Below, one piece after another: positions 42,413-51,350 of a DNA stretch of 64,000 bases. The stretch's first letter is position 1. Every line of letters starts with the position of its first letter. Below the pieces are notes generated by a model, which had not been told where the DNA came from, ran no database searches, and saw only the letters and a program-made list of their open reading frames with translations. A program made the position numbers and the translations under genes. This stretch comes from JACDBZ01 sp038233215 (GTDB taxonomy: Bacteria; Chloroflexota; Limnocylindria; QHBO01), in contig JBBSML010000001.1 in the NCBI GenBank assembly GCA_038233215.1, positions 62,001 to 126,000 on the forward strand, written 5' to 3'.

Positions 42413-43474
42413 ATGACCGATTCGCCGCACATCACCGTCGCCGATCTCGAGCCACTGGCACAGGCGCGGATGGATCCTGCGGCATGGGACTACTACGCCG
42501 GCGCCGCCGGTGACGAGCTGACCCTTGCCGACAACCGAGCGGCGTGGAACCGGCTTCGCCTGCGGCCGCGGATCCTCGTCGACATCTCAGCGATGGATCT
42601 TGCGACCACCGCCTTCGGCGTCACGCTTGCCCACCCCGTGCTCGTGGCCCCAACCGCCTCCCACGACCTCGCCCACCCCGACGCCGAGGTGGCGACCGCG
42701 ACCGGCGCAGCTGCGGCCAACACCCTCATGACGTTATCGACCATCTCCTCGAAGCCGATGGAAGACGTTGCGGCGGCCGCGCCCAACGCCCCTCGCTGGT
42801 TCCAGCTCTATCCGCCGTCGGACCGGGACGCCTGTGCCGAGCTGGTGAGGCGTGCCGCGGACGCTGGCTATTCGGCGGTGGCGGTCACCGTCGACCTTCC
42901 GCTGCCGGGAAACCGCGAGCGCGACCTGCGCAATGCATTCGCCGTCGGCCTCGGCGCGCATCTGCCGTCGGACCAGCCGGTCGATTCGGAGACGGGTCTG
43001 GTGGTGCTTCCCACCATGGACTGGGACGATCTGGCCTGGCTGCGCTCGATCTGCCCGCTCCCCCTGATTGCGAAGGGGGTTCTTCGCGCCGATGACGCGA
43101 CGCGCGCCGTCAACGCCGGCTGCGATGGCATCTGGGTCAGCAACCACGGTGGGCGACAGCTCGACACCGCGATCGCCACCGCCGATGCGCTGCCCGAGAT
43201 CGCGCGCGACGTCGGTGAGCGGGCGCTGATCGTGGTCGACGGTGGCGTCCGCCGTGGCATCGACGTCCTGAAGGCCATCGCCCTCGGCGCCAATCTCGTG
43301 GCGGTCGGCCGACCGGTGCTCTGGGGGCTGGCGTTCGACGGCTCGGCTGGCGTGCAGCTGGTACTGGAGACCCTGCGCAATGAGCTCTCGCTGGCCATGG
43401 CGCTCAGCGGCTGTCGCTCGATCGAGGAGATCACGGCGGATCTCCTCGCGCGCCGGCTGCCGGCTGTGGAGTGA
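42413..43474 (+). CDS. FMN-dependent alpha-hydroxy-acid oxidase
   Basis: The 353-residue TIM-barrel enzyme belongs to the lactate/glycolate oxidase family. The catalytic histidine and following arginine lie in WVSNHGGRQLD, the FMN phosphate loop is VDGGVRRGIDVLKAIALGA, and VAPTASHDLAHPDAEVATA lies in the N-terminal barrel. It oxidises an L-2-hydroxy acid to the keto acid, passing electrons to oxygen or another acceptor. Lactate, glycolate or a longer acid cannot be told apart here. It is divergent from the LCP gene and followed by tRNA-Thr on the other strand. Confidence 0.93.
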   Translation: MTDSPHITVADLEPLAQARMDPAAWDYYAGAAGDELTLADNRAAWNRLRLRPRILVDISAMDLATTAFGVTLAHPVLVAPTASHDLAHPDAEVATATGAAAANTLMTLSTISSKPMEDVAAAAPNAPRWFQLYPPSDRDACAELVRRAADAGYSAVAVTVDLPLPGNRERDLRNAFAVGLGAHLPSDQPVDSETGLVVLPTMDWDDLAWLRSICPLPLIAKGVLRADDATRAVNAGCDGIWVSNHGGRQLDTAIATADALPEIARDVGERALIVVDGGVRRGIDVLKAIALGANLVAVGRPVLWGLAFDGSAGVQLVLETLRNELSLAMALSGCRSIEEITADLLARRLPAVE

Positions 43475-43478
43475 GGCC

Positions 43479-43554
43479 TGGAGCCGAGAGCGAGACTCGA
43501 ACTCGCGACCTGAGCTTTACGAAAGCCCTGCTCTACCAACTGAGCTATCTCGGC
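43479..43554 (-). tRNA. tRNA-Thr (anticodon CGT)
   Basis: On the minus strand, acceptor GCCGAGA pairs with TCTCGGC. The anticodon loop TTCGTAA gives CGT, and the T arm is GCGAGTTCGAGTCTCGC. Discriminator T precedes an encoded CCA that ends at 43479. Only 4 bases separate it from the stop of the convergent oxidase gene. Confidence 0.96.
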
Positions 43555-43648
43555 CTGTTGCGGAGCGCCCTGGTTCGTGTACCCGGCTCCGGCTTCGGTG
43601 AAGTTTAGCTCATCGACTCGGACGAGCCGTTCAGGTGGTCCTGCGGGG

Positions 43649-43742
43649 TCAGCCTCCGATAAGCGTCTCACTGCAGTGCGGGCAAGGGTACTGATTCGGC
43701 GGCCGGCTCACCGCAGTTCGGACAGACCTGCTGCTGAACCAT
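43649..43742 (-). pseudogene. Frameshifted zinc-ribbon microgene
   Basis: From ATG 43742 the minus strand encodes MVQQQVCPNCGEPAA, then shifts frame; in the next frame it continues QYPCPHCSETLIGG to a stop at 43649. Joined, this is a 29-residue protein with two Cys-x-x-Cys knuckles, the minimal zinc ribbon common in small bacterial proteins. Read without a shift, the frame ends after 24 codons. Removing one base near the GCCGGCCGCC tract restores it, so this is either a recent frameshift or a sequencing error in a GC-rich run. Confidence 0.45.
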
Positions 43743-43779
43743 GGTCAATGTTCGTCGCACTCCGCGTGCCGACGAACGC

Positions 43780-44592
43780 CTACTCCGGTGGCAGCCACCC
43801 GTGGATCAGCTCATCGTGGTATCGGGGAGGGGCGCGCGAGCCTGGCAATTGCTTCGGGGCGGGGGCCATCGGCACGCGGCCGCGGATCGCATCAGCGTAG
43901 TAGGCGCAGATATCGGTCAATGGGCAGAGCCCGCAGATGGGGCGCGGGGCGCGGCAGGTATCGCGTCCATGCCGAATGAGCTCCACGTGGAAGGGATACA
44001 TCTCGTCCGGCACCAGAACCTCTTCGAGCAGGTCGTGGGCGCGTACGAGAGGGGTCCGGAGCGGAAGCATGGCCAGCCGCGAGGCGACCCGGTGAACGTG
44101 GGTGTCGACCGGCAGCTGCGGGCGACCGAAGTTGAAGAGGAGGACGATGGCGGCCGTCTTGCGACCGATCCCGGGCAGCGATACCAGCCAATCGCGCGCC
44201 TCACCGAGTGGGAGCGTGCCGAGGAAGGAGAGATCCCAGGTCCCATCGGTCGCGGCGTGAACCTCTGCCAGCACGTGCTGGATGCGCTTGGACTTCGTGG
44301 GAGCTAGACCGCCCGCGCGGATCACTTCCTCCAGCTCGTCGGTCGGTGCGGCGAGCACGTCGTTCCAGGTCGCGTAGCGCTCGCGCAACGATGAAAAGGC
44401 GCGAAACGAATTCGTGTCGGCTGTGTTCTGCGAAAGAATCGTGAGCACCAGCTCACTCACCGCATCCACGCGTGGGCCCGCCCAGGTCGGATGCTCGTAC
44501 CGCTCGCCAAGTCGCTCGAGCACGACATCCGCCAGCCGTCGACGCTTGCGTCGATCAGCCGCACGCTTCTGCGGGCTCGGACCGCGCGCCAT
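43780..44592 (-). CDS. nth: Endonuclease III-type DNA glycosylase
   Basis: The 270-residue enzyme has the helix-hairpin-helix LPGIGRKTAAIVLLF with the catalytic lysine (GRKTA), the catalytic aspartate in PVDTHVHRVASRL and the iron-sulfur ligands C-x6-C-x2-C-x5-C (CRAPRPICGLCPLTDIC). It removes oxidised pyrimidines and nicks the strand. The C-terminal extension after the cluster is about 40 residues longer than in E. coli Nth. It follows the glycerate kinase gene by 16 bases, as the last gene of the glycosyltransferase operon. Confidence 0.93.
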   Translation of the reverse strand: MARGPSPQKRAADRRKRRRLADVVLERLGERYEHPTWAGPRVDAVSELVLTILSQNTADTNSFRAFSSLRERYATWNDVLAAPTDELEEVIRAGGLAPTKSKRIQHVLAEVHAATDGTWDLSFLGTLPLGEARDWLVSLPGIGRKTAAIVLLFNFGRPQLPVDTHVHRVASRLAMLPLRTPLVRAHDLLEEVLVPDEMYPFHVELIRHGRDTCRAPRPICGLCPLTDICAYYADAIRGRVPMAPAPKQLPGSRAPPRYHDELIHGWLPPE

Positions 44593-44608
44593 GGACCGAT
44601 GTCGCGCC

Positions 44609-45787
44609 CTACTGGCGCGAGAGCTCCAAGCCGATGCCTATGCAGCGGGCCACGCGGCCCGCCGCTGCCGTAAGCAGTCGCTCGGTGTCCGCCATGGCCT
44701 CGGCCAGCCCCATTGGACCGTCGACGATGGGTTGCACGACGGTCACCGTCATCACCGCATCGAGCGCCTCCGCGCCGGGACCGACTCCCCCGCACAGCAG
44801 GACGACGGGTGTCCTGCGCGGCCGGGCCAGCGTCGCAACGCCCATGGCGGCCTTTCCCTGCAGCGTCTGTTCGTCGGCGCGACCCTCACCGGTGATCACG
44901 AGGTCCGCGGACTCGAGCGCCTCCGCGAGGCCGACAAGCTCGGCGACGACCTCCACGCCGGGTCGCACCGTGGGCGACAGCAAGCCGAGCAGACCGGCCG
45001 TCGTTCCGCCTGCGGCGCCAGCCCCGGGGATGTCGGCGACCAGCCGGCCGGTGGCCGACTCGATGGCGCGCCCCCACCGAACGAGGGCCGCGTCGAGCTC
45101 CTCGACCATCGCCTGATCGGCGCCCTTCTGCGGCCCGTACGTCGCGGCCGCACCGCGTGGGCCGCAGAGCGGATTTGTCACATCGGATGCGACGGTGAGC
45201 GCCACAGTCGAAATCCGCGGATCCAGGCCGCTGAGATCCACGCGGTCAAGGCGAGCCAGCCCACGGCCGCCGTCGGGCAGCTCCTCGCCACCGTCGTCGA
45301 GCAGCACGAGCCCGAGCTGACGGAGAAGGCCACTCCCGCCGTCTGTGGTGGCTGACCCGCCCAAGCCGATCGTGATGCGCTCGACCCCGGCATCGAGTGC
45401 GGCGCGCAGCAGGTCGCCGGTCCCGCGGGTGGAGGCCAGTCCCGCGTTCTCCGGCGTCCGCTCGTCCGGGTCGAGCCGCGCCAGGCCGGAGGACGCGGCC
45501 ATCTCAATGAACGCGCCTCGCCCCTCTTCCAGCAGCAGCCACTCGGCGGTGATCGGCCGGCCGAGCGCATCGGTCGTGTCGACCAACCGCAGCTCGGCGG
45601 CAGGTCCGAGCGCATCTGCCACGGCAGCGAGGGTGCCCTCGCCACCATCGGCCATCGGCCTCCGCAGGACCTCATCGTCCGGACGGACCCGCGTCCAGCC
45701 GGCCGCAATCGCGGCTGCAACCCTGACTGAGTCCAGGGCGCCGCCGAATGAATCGGGTGCGACGACCACGCGAAGGGAGCGGTTCAT
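44609..45787 (-). CDS. Glycerate kinase (GlxK/GarK class)
   Basis: The 392-residue protein starts VVVAPDSFGGALDSVRVAAA, the typical opening of the class I/II glycerate kinases, and contains GLGGSATTDGGSGLLRQLG and ITGEGRADEQTLQGKA, which bind ATP and glycerate. It phosphorylates D-glycerate to 2- or 3-phosphoglycerate. It overlaps the GpgS fusion gene (ATGA) and could supply or recycle the phosphoglycerate used for glucosylglycerate synthesis (inference from context). Confidence 0.92.
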   Translation of the reverse strand: MNRSLRVVVAPDSFGGALDSVRVAAAIAAGWTRVRPDDEVLRRPMADGGEGTLAAVADALGPAAELRLVDTTDALGRPITAEWLLLEEGRGAFIEMAASSGLARLDPDERTPENAGLASTRGTGDLLRAALDAGVERITIGLGGSATTDGGSGLLRQLGLVLLDDGGEELPDGGRGLARLDRVDLSGLDPRISTVALTVASDVTNPLCGPRGAAATYGPQKGADQAMVEELDAALVRWGRAIESATGRLVADIPGAGAAGGTTAGLLGLLSPTVRPGVEVVAELVGLAEALESADLVITGEGRADEQTLQGKAAMGVATLARPRRTPVVLLCGGVGPGAEALDAVMTVTVVQPIVDGPMGLAEAMADTERLLTAAAGRVARCIGIGLELSRQ

Positions 45788-47763
45788 CGGCCCTTCAGAG
45801 ACTTTCTGCGCGCCAGGTAGGCCGGAATCGAGATCATCGGCGGACGGATCTCGTCGCCGATCTCGCGCACCTCGAGATTGAACTGGTCCTTGCTGGTGTT
45901 GATCAACTTCATGCCGCGACCGACCTCGGTCAGCAGCTCGATTCGGTGTCGCTCCTCGAGCTTACGGATGGCGCCCTGGAGAATCACGTATGACATCTGC
46001 GACAAGTTTGGCAGTGGCTGGTTGCGGTGGATGCGCCGCTCGAGATCGACCTGCCCGATGGCCGGCAGCCCGCCCGCCTCGAGAATGTCGATGAGCAGGC
46101 CGATCTCCACCGCGTAGCCGGTGAAGAACGGCATCCGCTCCAGCAGCGAGCGCCGCCCGGCGTACTCGCCGGAGAGTGGCTGAATGATGCCCGACAGCTC
46201 GGGGAAGAACAGGTTGATCAGGGGACGCGCCATGAGCTCGGTGACCCGCCCGCCGCCTTCCGCGTGCAGCGTGTTGCCCGATCGAATCGGTCGCTGGTAG
46301 AAACCCTTGACGTACTGGATCTTGGGCTCCCGCAGCAGCGGACCGAGCAGGCCATACACGAAACGCGGCTGGATGTTGCTGATGTCGGTGTCGATCCAGG
46401 CAACGATATCCCCGTCGAGCACGTGGAGGCTCTTCCAGAGCGCCTCGCCCTTGCCGCGGTACGATCCCGTGTCCGGAAGAATCTCGGGGTGCCTGAAGAC
46501 CGGCACGCCGAGGTCAGTCGCGATCGCGACCGTGCGGTCCTCGCTGTCTGAGTCGATGACCACGATCTGATCGATGAGCGGCACGCGATCCATCAGCGCG
46601 TTCTTCACCCGCTTGATGACGGTGCCGATCGTCTTCTCCTCGTTGAGCGCGGGCAGACCGACGCTGATGCTCAGGTTGTGCCGCTCCTTGAGTGCGACGA
46701 GCTTGCGGAGATCGGCGAATTCGTGAGCGTGGAACGTGTTCTCCGCAAACCACCTGTCCACGACAATCGGCAGGGAGCGACTGCGCTCGACGAACGCATC
46801 GGCGTGGGCGAGCGTGCCCTCGCTGGCGCGCAGCTCCTCGAAGGTGGCCAGCCCGAGTGACTGCTTGGTCTTGACCACGATGACGGTCGGCTTCGCCTTG
46901 CTCGCGACCGACTCGGCGAGCGTGCCGAACAGGTAGCGCCCGTCCGGGCTCGCGTTCGTCGGATGCGCCGACGCGCCCATGACCACCAGCTGGTGGTTCG
47001 CCGCCTCCTTGACGATCGCCTGCCGGACCGATGACGCCTCGCGGATGATCCCCGAGGCGCGCCTCGTGCCGGCGTGATCGCGGACGAAGGCGTCCACGGC
47101 CGCCTGTTCCCGCTCGATCGCCCGGTCACCGACTCCCTTCGGGACGACGTGCAGCACCACGACCTTCGCGCCGAAGCGCTTGGCCAGATCGCGACTGATC
47201 CGCATCGCCAGCTCGGCATGCGGCCCGCCGCGCACCGGCACGAGGATCGACTTCACATGGTCGAGGCCACGCTGTTTGACCACGGCGATGTCGCAGGGCG
47301 ACTCACGGACGACGTCGTCGATGGTGGGGCTGAAGACCGGGCGCGGTCGGGCGAGCGTGCCGGCCAATGCCAGCTCCGTATCCTCCGCGTCGGCACGCGC
47401 ATTCTGCGCCGCGGTCGGAGGTCCACCCCACCCGAAGATGACAAGGTTCGAGCCCTCCTCGCCGACCGCCTCGATGATGCCGTCCGCGGCGTGCCGGCCG
47501 ATGCGCACCATGGTTCGCAGCTCGACGCCCTCCTGGTCACCAACGTCGAGGACGCGCTGCAGCAGACGGCGCGAGGTCCGGGCGTGCGTGGCACCCTCGC
47601 TGAGCGAGACCGCCTCGGGAACCTCCACGATGCCGAGCACCGTGATCTCGGTCGGACGCCCGTTCGCGACGCCGGCACCGATGCGCACGAGGTCGCGCGC
47701 CGTCCGCGGGTTGGCGAGCGGCAGCAGGATTCGGTACGGCGTTTTTCGCCGAGCAGCCGCCAT
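45784..47763 (-). CDS. gpgS: Fusion of two universal stress domains and glucosyl-3-phosphoglycerate synthase
   Basis: The 659-residue protein joins two UspA domains (about 8-165 and 168-300; the second has VVMGASAHPTN and LFGTLAESVASKAKPTVIVV) to a GT-A glycosyltransferase (about 362-620). The transferase has GLPALNEEKTIGTVIKRV, the metal-binding DTD at 458-460, GKGEALWKSL, FYQRPIRSG and GGGRVTELMARPLINL, all hallmarks of GT81 GpgS. That enzyme makes glucosyl-3-phosphoglycerate from a nucleotide glucose and 3-phosphoglycerate. Usual GpgS is about 320 residues without Usp domains, so the fusion may place the enzyme under nucleotide-sensing control. It shares one base with the gene upstream (TGATG). 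Confidence 0.88.
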   Translation of the reverse strand: MAAARRKTPYRILLPLANPRTARDLVRIGAGVANGRPTEITVLGIVEVPEAVSLSEGATHARTSRRLLQRVLDVGDQEGVELRTMVRIGRHAADGIIEAVGEEGSNLVIFGWGGPPTAAQNARADAEDTELALAGTLARPRPVFSPTIDDVVRESPCDIAVVKQRGLDHVKSILVPVRGGPHAELAMRISRDLAKRFGAKVVVLHVVPKGVGDRAIEREQAAVDAFVRDHAGTRRASGIIREASSVRQAIVKEAANHQLVVMGASAHPTNASPDGRYLFGTLAESVASKAKPTVIVVKTKQSLGLATFEELRASEGTLAHADAFVERSRSLPIVVDRWFAENTFHAHEFADLRKLVALKERHNLSISVGLPALNEEKTIGTVIKRVKNALMDRVPLIDQIVVIDSDSEDRTVAIATDLGVPVFRHPEILPDTGSYRGKGEALWKSLHVLDGDIVAWIDTDISNIQPRFVYGLLGPLLREPKIQYVKGFYQRPIRSGNTLHAEGGGRVTELMARPLINLFFPELSGIIQPLSGEYAGRRSLLERMPFFTGYAVEIGLLIDILEAGGLPAIGQVDLERRIHRNQPLPNLSQMSYVILQGAIRKLEERHRIELLTEVGRGMKLINTSKDQFNLEVREIGDEIRPPMISIPAYLARRKSLKGR

Positions 47764-49016
47764 CAGCCCGGCTGGCCTCTGGCGCGCATCGCGGCCCAGC
47801 GGCCCATCAGGTACGGCTTGAGCTCCTCGAACTGGCGTGCCTGATCCTCGATGACACGCTCCGCCTGGTCCGTCGTCATCTCGAGCGTGTCGCTGATGAA
47901 GCCAGCCGTCCGGCCGAAATAGAGCGGGGTGAGTGCCGCAAGCAGCCGCTCGTGATCAGCTCCAGGCCGATGGAACGCGACGAGCGTGTCGTACAGGCAT
48001 CGGATCCACAGATCGGAGCTGAAATGGAAGGTGGATGGGTCGCCATCCACCGCGAGTCCCATGACCCGCTCGAGTTGATCGGCGCTCAGCATCTGCGACC
48101 ACGCATCACCCTGCGCCAGGCGCGCCTGCTCGAAGTTGTCGATCAGCTTGGCGTGGTTGACCTTTATCTCCTCCGGAGCCACCACGCGCTCGAACCCGTA
48201 CTCGGGAATCGGATGCGAGCCGCGAACGCGGAGCCATCGGTCCTCGTAGCGGCCGGCAAGCTTGAACAAGGTGCCGACGACCTGACGGAACATCGGTCCC
48301 AGGTCTGAAGCTGGGTCCTTGGCGTCATGGATCTTGGCGCCCAGCCGGGCCTGGCAGACGGCGAAGCCCTCGTTGATGGCCGAGTGCGTCATCCAGATAT
48401 CGATCCCGAAGCGCGCGGTCAGCTCATCGAACGTGTCGAGCTCCAGGTAGCGATTGACAAGGTCACCGGACACTCCGAAGTCACCGCCGATCGGCTGGCG
48501 GATGCGCGTGCCGTACAGCGCCCGCGTGAGCGGATAGCTGATGTTGTTGGTGATGGTGCCGTCATACTTGTAGCGCGCGTACATCGGCGCCACGAAGTCA
48601 TAGCCACCCTTCAGGATCGGTCCGGCCAGGAGCTCCACCCATTCGGGCACGATCGAGCGCAGGTCGGAGTCCACCATCACCATCGCCTTGACCTTCAGCT
48701 CCCGAGCAACCTCGAACAGGGCGCGCACGGCCGTCCCCTTGCCGCTCGTGCCCTGGTACGTGAAGCTGATCCGCTGGAGCTTGTGCTTCGGGCTGACCAG
48801 GATCACCTTCTCGAGGTAATCCGGACTCTCGGTGGTGACTGCCACGCGGGGCGTGTCGTCGGATGAGTTGCCGTCAGCGTTGACGAGAATCGGCTTGAGA
48901 TCCGGAAAGTACTGGACCATGCCGGCAGTGGTGGCACGAACGACGTAGCCAATCGTCTCGGCGTTGCCGAAGGACGGAATCCCCACCATGAGATCGGCTG
49001 AGCCGATCCGCCGCAC
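47763..49016 (-). CDS. GT-A glycosyltransferase, mannosylglycerate-synthase-like
   Basis: The protein has 417 residues from GTG 49016. It has a GT-A start (LMVGIPSFGNAETIGYVVRA), a DSD metal site (MVMVDSDLRSIVPEW), GKGTAVRALFE and the acceptor region IRQPIGGDFGVSGDLVNRYLE with FGIDIWMTHSAI. This resembles GT78 mannosylglycerate synthases and some GT2 enzymes of the same solutes; the exact sugar and acceptor are not certain. The frame stays open upstream to CTG 49074-49076, which has GGAGG 7 bases before it and would add 20 residues (LTANAAAVPSSALDAEGLAE), so the true start may be CTG. Confidence 0.78.
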   Translation of the reverse strand: MRRIGSADLMVGIPSFGNAETIGYVVRATTAGMVQYFPDLKPILVNADGNSSDDTPRVAVTTESPDYLEKVILVSPKHKLQRISFTYQGTSGKGTAVRALFEVARELKVKAMVMVDSDLRSIVPEWVELLAGPILKGGYDFVAPMYARYKYDGTITNNISYPLTRALYGTRIRQPIGGDFGVSGDLVNRYLELDTFDELTARFGIDIWMTHSAINEGFAVCQARLGAKIHDAKDPASDLGPMFRQVVGTLFKLAGRYEDRWLRVRGSHPIPEYGFERVVAPEEIKVNHAKLIDNFEQARLAQGDAWSQMLSADQLERVMGLAVDGDPSTFHFSSDLWIRCLYDTLVAFHRPGADHERLLAALTPLYFGRTAGFISDTLEMTTDQAERVIEDQARQFEELKPYLMGRWAAMRARGQPG

Positions 49017-49126
49017 CTCGGCCAGCCCTTCAGCGTCGAGCGCGGATGACGGTACGGCGGCCGCGTTGGCTGTCAGGTCGGAGCCTCCTCGATCGGGCGT
49101 CGGCTGGCGACTGCTCGGGGGTCAGA

Positions 49127-49135
49127 ATGGTAGCA
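49127..49135 (-). promoter_or_regulatory. Extended -10 (TGCTACCAT) of the glycosyltransferase operon
   Basis: Minus-strand TGC-TACCAT, about 50 bases before the GGAGG-supported CTG at 49076. It heads the operon of glycosyltransferase, Usp-GpgS, glycerate kinase and nth. Confidence 0.4.
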
Positions 49136-49187
49136 CGCACGCGGGGTGGAACGGTGTCGGTCCCTCCGACCAGACGACGGGCTCAGC

Positions 49188-49880
49188 TCAGTCGCGCACG
49201 CGCCGAACGCGGTCTCCCCGGCCACCGAGCATGCGACCCATGAAGCTGCGAGGCGCCTCCGCCCGCAGAGAAAGCTTCAGCCAATCGTCCGTGCGCTCTC
49301 CGGGCCGATACCGCGAATTCATGTGCTTGGCCAGGTAGTGGGTGAAGCCGTTCGCCCGCCAACCGACCATCCAGCCGGCCAGCGGCTGCTTGACCACCGG
49401 GCTCAGCCGCACGCGGATCCCTTCATCGATCACCGATTCGAGCAGGCGGCGACGCTCCTGAAACGGGACCTCGTGGAGCAGCTCTCCGTCCAGTTCGACG
49501 AGATCCACAGCGACGAACGCGCGCCGACGTTCGGTCTCGAGCGGATCGGGAATCTCCGCGGCCAGTCCCTCGGTGACGAGCGTCTCGGCCCAGGCGCGGG
49601 CAGGGCTGCCATCGCCCACGAAGGGCTGCGCGGTCCAGATGCCATCCACGACCGCCTCTTCCGCCAGGATGGACGCGGCGAGAACGTCCGGCGCATCGGC
49701 CATCTCCGGCGCCCCCGCCCGCGCCACGGGCCCGCCGAGCTCGTCATTCAGGAGGACACGCCCGTCGATAGCCCGAGCCACAACGCGGGTCCCGGGCCAC
49801 AGGGGCTCGAACAACCACTCGACACTGAGCACCTCGGCATTCGCCTCGGTCGGCAGCTGGGGAAGGACCGGCTCATGCAT
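49188..49880 (-). CDS. DNA-ligase-fold protein lacking catalytic residues (second copy)
   Basis: The 230-residue protein is a second ligase-like pseudoenzyme, matching the one at 20679 in length and layout. Motif I reads LFEPLWPGTR: the AMP-accepting Lys is L27 and the Asp is P29. Motif III reads VVDGIW (Glu replaced by Ile81). Motif IV is AVDLVELDGE. Unlike the Ku-linked copy it keeps motif V, YLAKHMNSRYRPG (K185) and DDWLKL (K202), so it may still bind a nucleotide or DNA phosphate. A start at 49916 (MTWGRYGG) is also possible. No Ku adjoins it; the nearest gene is a DEAD-box helicase. Confidence 0.68.
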   Translation of the reverse strand: MHEPVLPQLPTEANAEVLSVEWLFEPLWPGTRVVARAIDGRVLLNDELGGPVARAGAPEMADAPDVLAASILAEEAVVDGIWTAQPFVGDGSPARAWAETLVTEGLAAEIPDPLETERRRAFVAVDLVELDGELLHEVPFQERRRLLESVIDEGIRVRLSPVVKQPLAGWMVGWRANGFTHYLAKHMNSRYRPGERTDDWLKLSLRAEAPRSFMGRMLGGRGDRVRRVRD

Positions 49881-50036
49881 CGCGCGCAGCGTACCGCCAT
49901 ACCGGCCCCAAGTCATTGTGTGCGCCTCTCCGATGCCCCGATCAAGCCGTCCCTTCGGCCAGCCCCCATTCACGCAAGGTCGCCACACTCGTCAGGTGCA
50001 GGCTGGGCGTGAATTCGGCGGGTGACGAAGAGACCG

Positions 50037-51272
50037 TCAGCTGCGGTCGTACAGGTCGAGTTGGCCTTCCTCGACCGAGGCGCCAACCTCGGAGCGGATC
50101 GATTCCCAGGCGTCAAGATCCCACTCGCCGACGAATGTGATCGCGGTCCCCTCCTTGCCCGCGCGGCCGGTGCGGCCGATGCGGTGGACGTACGTGTCGG
50201 CGTCCTCCGGGATGTCGTAGGAGACGACGTACGGCAGGTCGGTGATATCGAGGCCGCGGCTCGCCACATTGGTGGCGATCAGGAACTGGATCTTGCCGGC
50301 CTTGAACGCGGCGAGGGTGCGGTCGCGCTCCCGCTGCGAGAGACCGCCATGCAGGCCGGCGACATTCTTTCCTCGACGCTGGAGCGTGGCGGCCAAGCGG
50401 TCGACGCCGATCTGGGTGTGGCGAAAGATGAGGAGGCGGTCGAACCCGAACTGATCGGTCAGCTCGAGGAGGGCGGCGACCTTGTCCTGCTCGGCAACGA
50501 AGTAGACGACCTGGCGAACCGTCTCAACCGTCTTGAGGTCCGGGCGCACGGTGATATGAGCCGGGTCGCGCTTCATGAACCGGTCGCAGATGCGCAGGAT
50601 TGCGTACGGCATCGTGGCGCTGAAGAGTGCCGTCTGCCGCTGGCGCGGGCTTCGCGCCAGGATCGTTTCGACGTCGACGATAAACCCCATGTCGAGCATC
50701 CGATCCGCCTCGTCAAGGATGACGGTATGAACGCGGTCCAGCCGCAGCTCGCCGCGGCGGATGAGATCGAGCACGCGGCCCGGCGTGCCGACCACGACCT
50801 GCGCGCCACGCTTGAGGCCTTCGATCTGCTTATCCATCGATGATCCGCCGTAGATGGCCACGGTGCGCACATTGCGAAAGGTTCCGATCCGGGCTATCTC
50901 GTCGGTGACCTGCACGCACAGCTCGCGGGTCGGCGTCAGGACCAGCGCCTGGACGTGTGCACTCGAGGGGTCGATCTTCTCAATGATCGGGATCCCGAAG
51001 GCGGCGGTCTTACCGGTCCCCGTCTGCGCCTGCCCGATAAGATCCTCGCCGCGCCGAAGGGGAGGAATGGCCCGCGCCTGGACCTCGGTGGGAGTCACGA
51101 ACCCCATCTTCTCGATGGCCCGCGCGATGGTGGCCGGGACCTCGATCTCGCCGAAGCGATACGCGGCCGCGGCGGCGAGCACCGCCCGCTCGAAATCAGA
51201 TGGTTCCGCCGGATCGCCGGCGATCTCGATGTGCGCGCGAGGGCTATCGGTATCAGCCAAACAGGACTCCAC
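50037..51272 (-). CDS. DEAD-box RNA helicase
   Basis: The 411-residue protein has all core motifs: Q motif region (FGEIEVPATIARAIEKMGF), Walker A AQTGTGKT, PTRELCVQ, TPGR, DEAD in VILDEADRMLDMG, SAT, ARGLD-type motif V (ASRGLD) and HRIGRTGR. A basic tail is missing; the C-terminus is short. It unwinds RNA with ATP, probably in ribosome assembly or mRNA decay. The start is GTG at 51272. TGCTAGCAT on the minus strand (51329-51337) is the likely promoter. Confidence 0.94.
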   Translation of the reverse strand: MESCLADTDSPRAHIEIAGDPAEPSDFERAVLAAAAAYRFGEIEVPATIARAIEKMGFVTPTEVQARAIPPLRRGEDLIGQAQTGTGKTAAFGIPIIEKIDPSSAHVQALVLTPTRELCVQVTDEIARIGTFRNVRTVAIYGGSSMDKQIEGLKRGAQVVVGTPGRVLDLIRRGELRLDRVHTVILDEADRMLDMGFIVDVETILARSPRQRQTALFSATMPYAILRICDRFMKRDPAHITVRPDLKTVETVRQVVYFVAEQDKVAALLELTDQFGFDRLLIFRHTQIGVDRLAATLQRRGKNVAGLHGGLSQRERDRTLAAFKAGKIQFLIATNVASRGLDITDLPYVVSYDIPEDADTYVHRIGRTGRAGKEGTAITFVGEWDLDAWESIRSEVGASVEEGQLDLYDRS

Positions 51273-51328
51273 GCTGATGCATTGTCGCGGCGCCGGTCAA
51301 TCGCACGACATGACTGACCCCTGATCGG

Positions 51329-51337
51329 ATGCTAGCA
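51329..51337 (-). promoter_or_regulatory. Extended -10 (TGCTAGCAT) of the DEAD-box helicase gene
   Basis: Minus-strand TGC-TAGCAT, 56 bases before the GTG at 51272. The leader of about 45 bases could form the cold-responsive 5' region seen in some helicase genes, but no structure is obvious. Confidence 0.4.
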
Positions 51338-51350
51338 CCGGTCTCAGATC

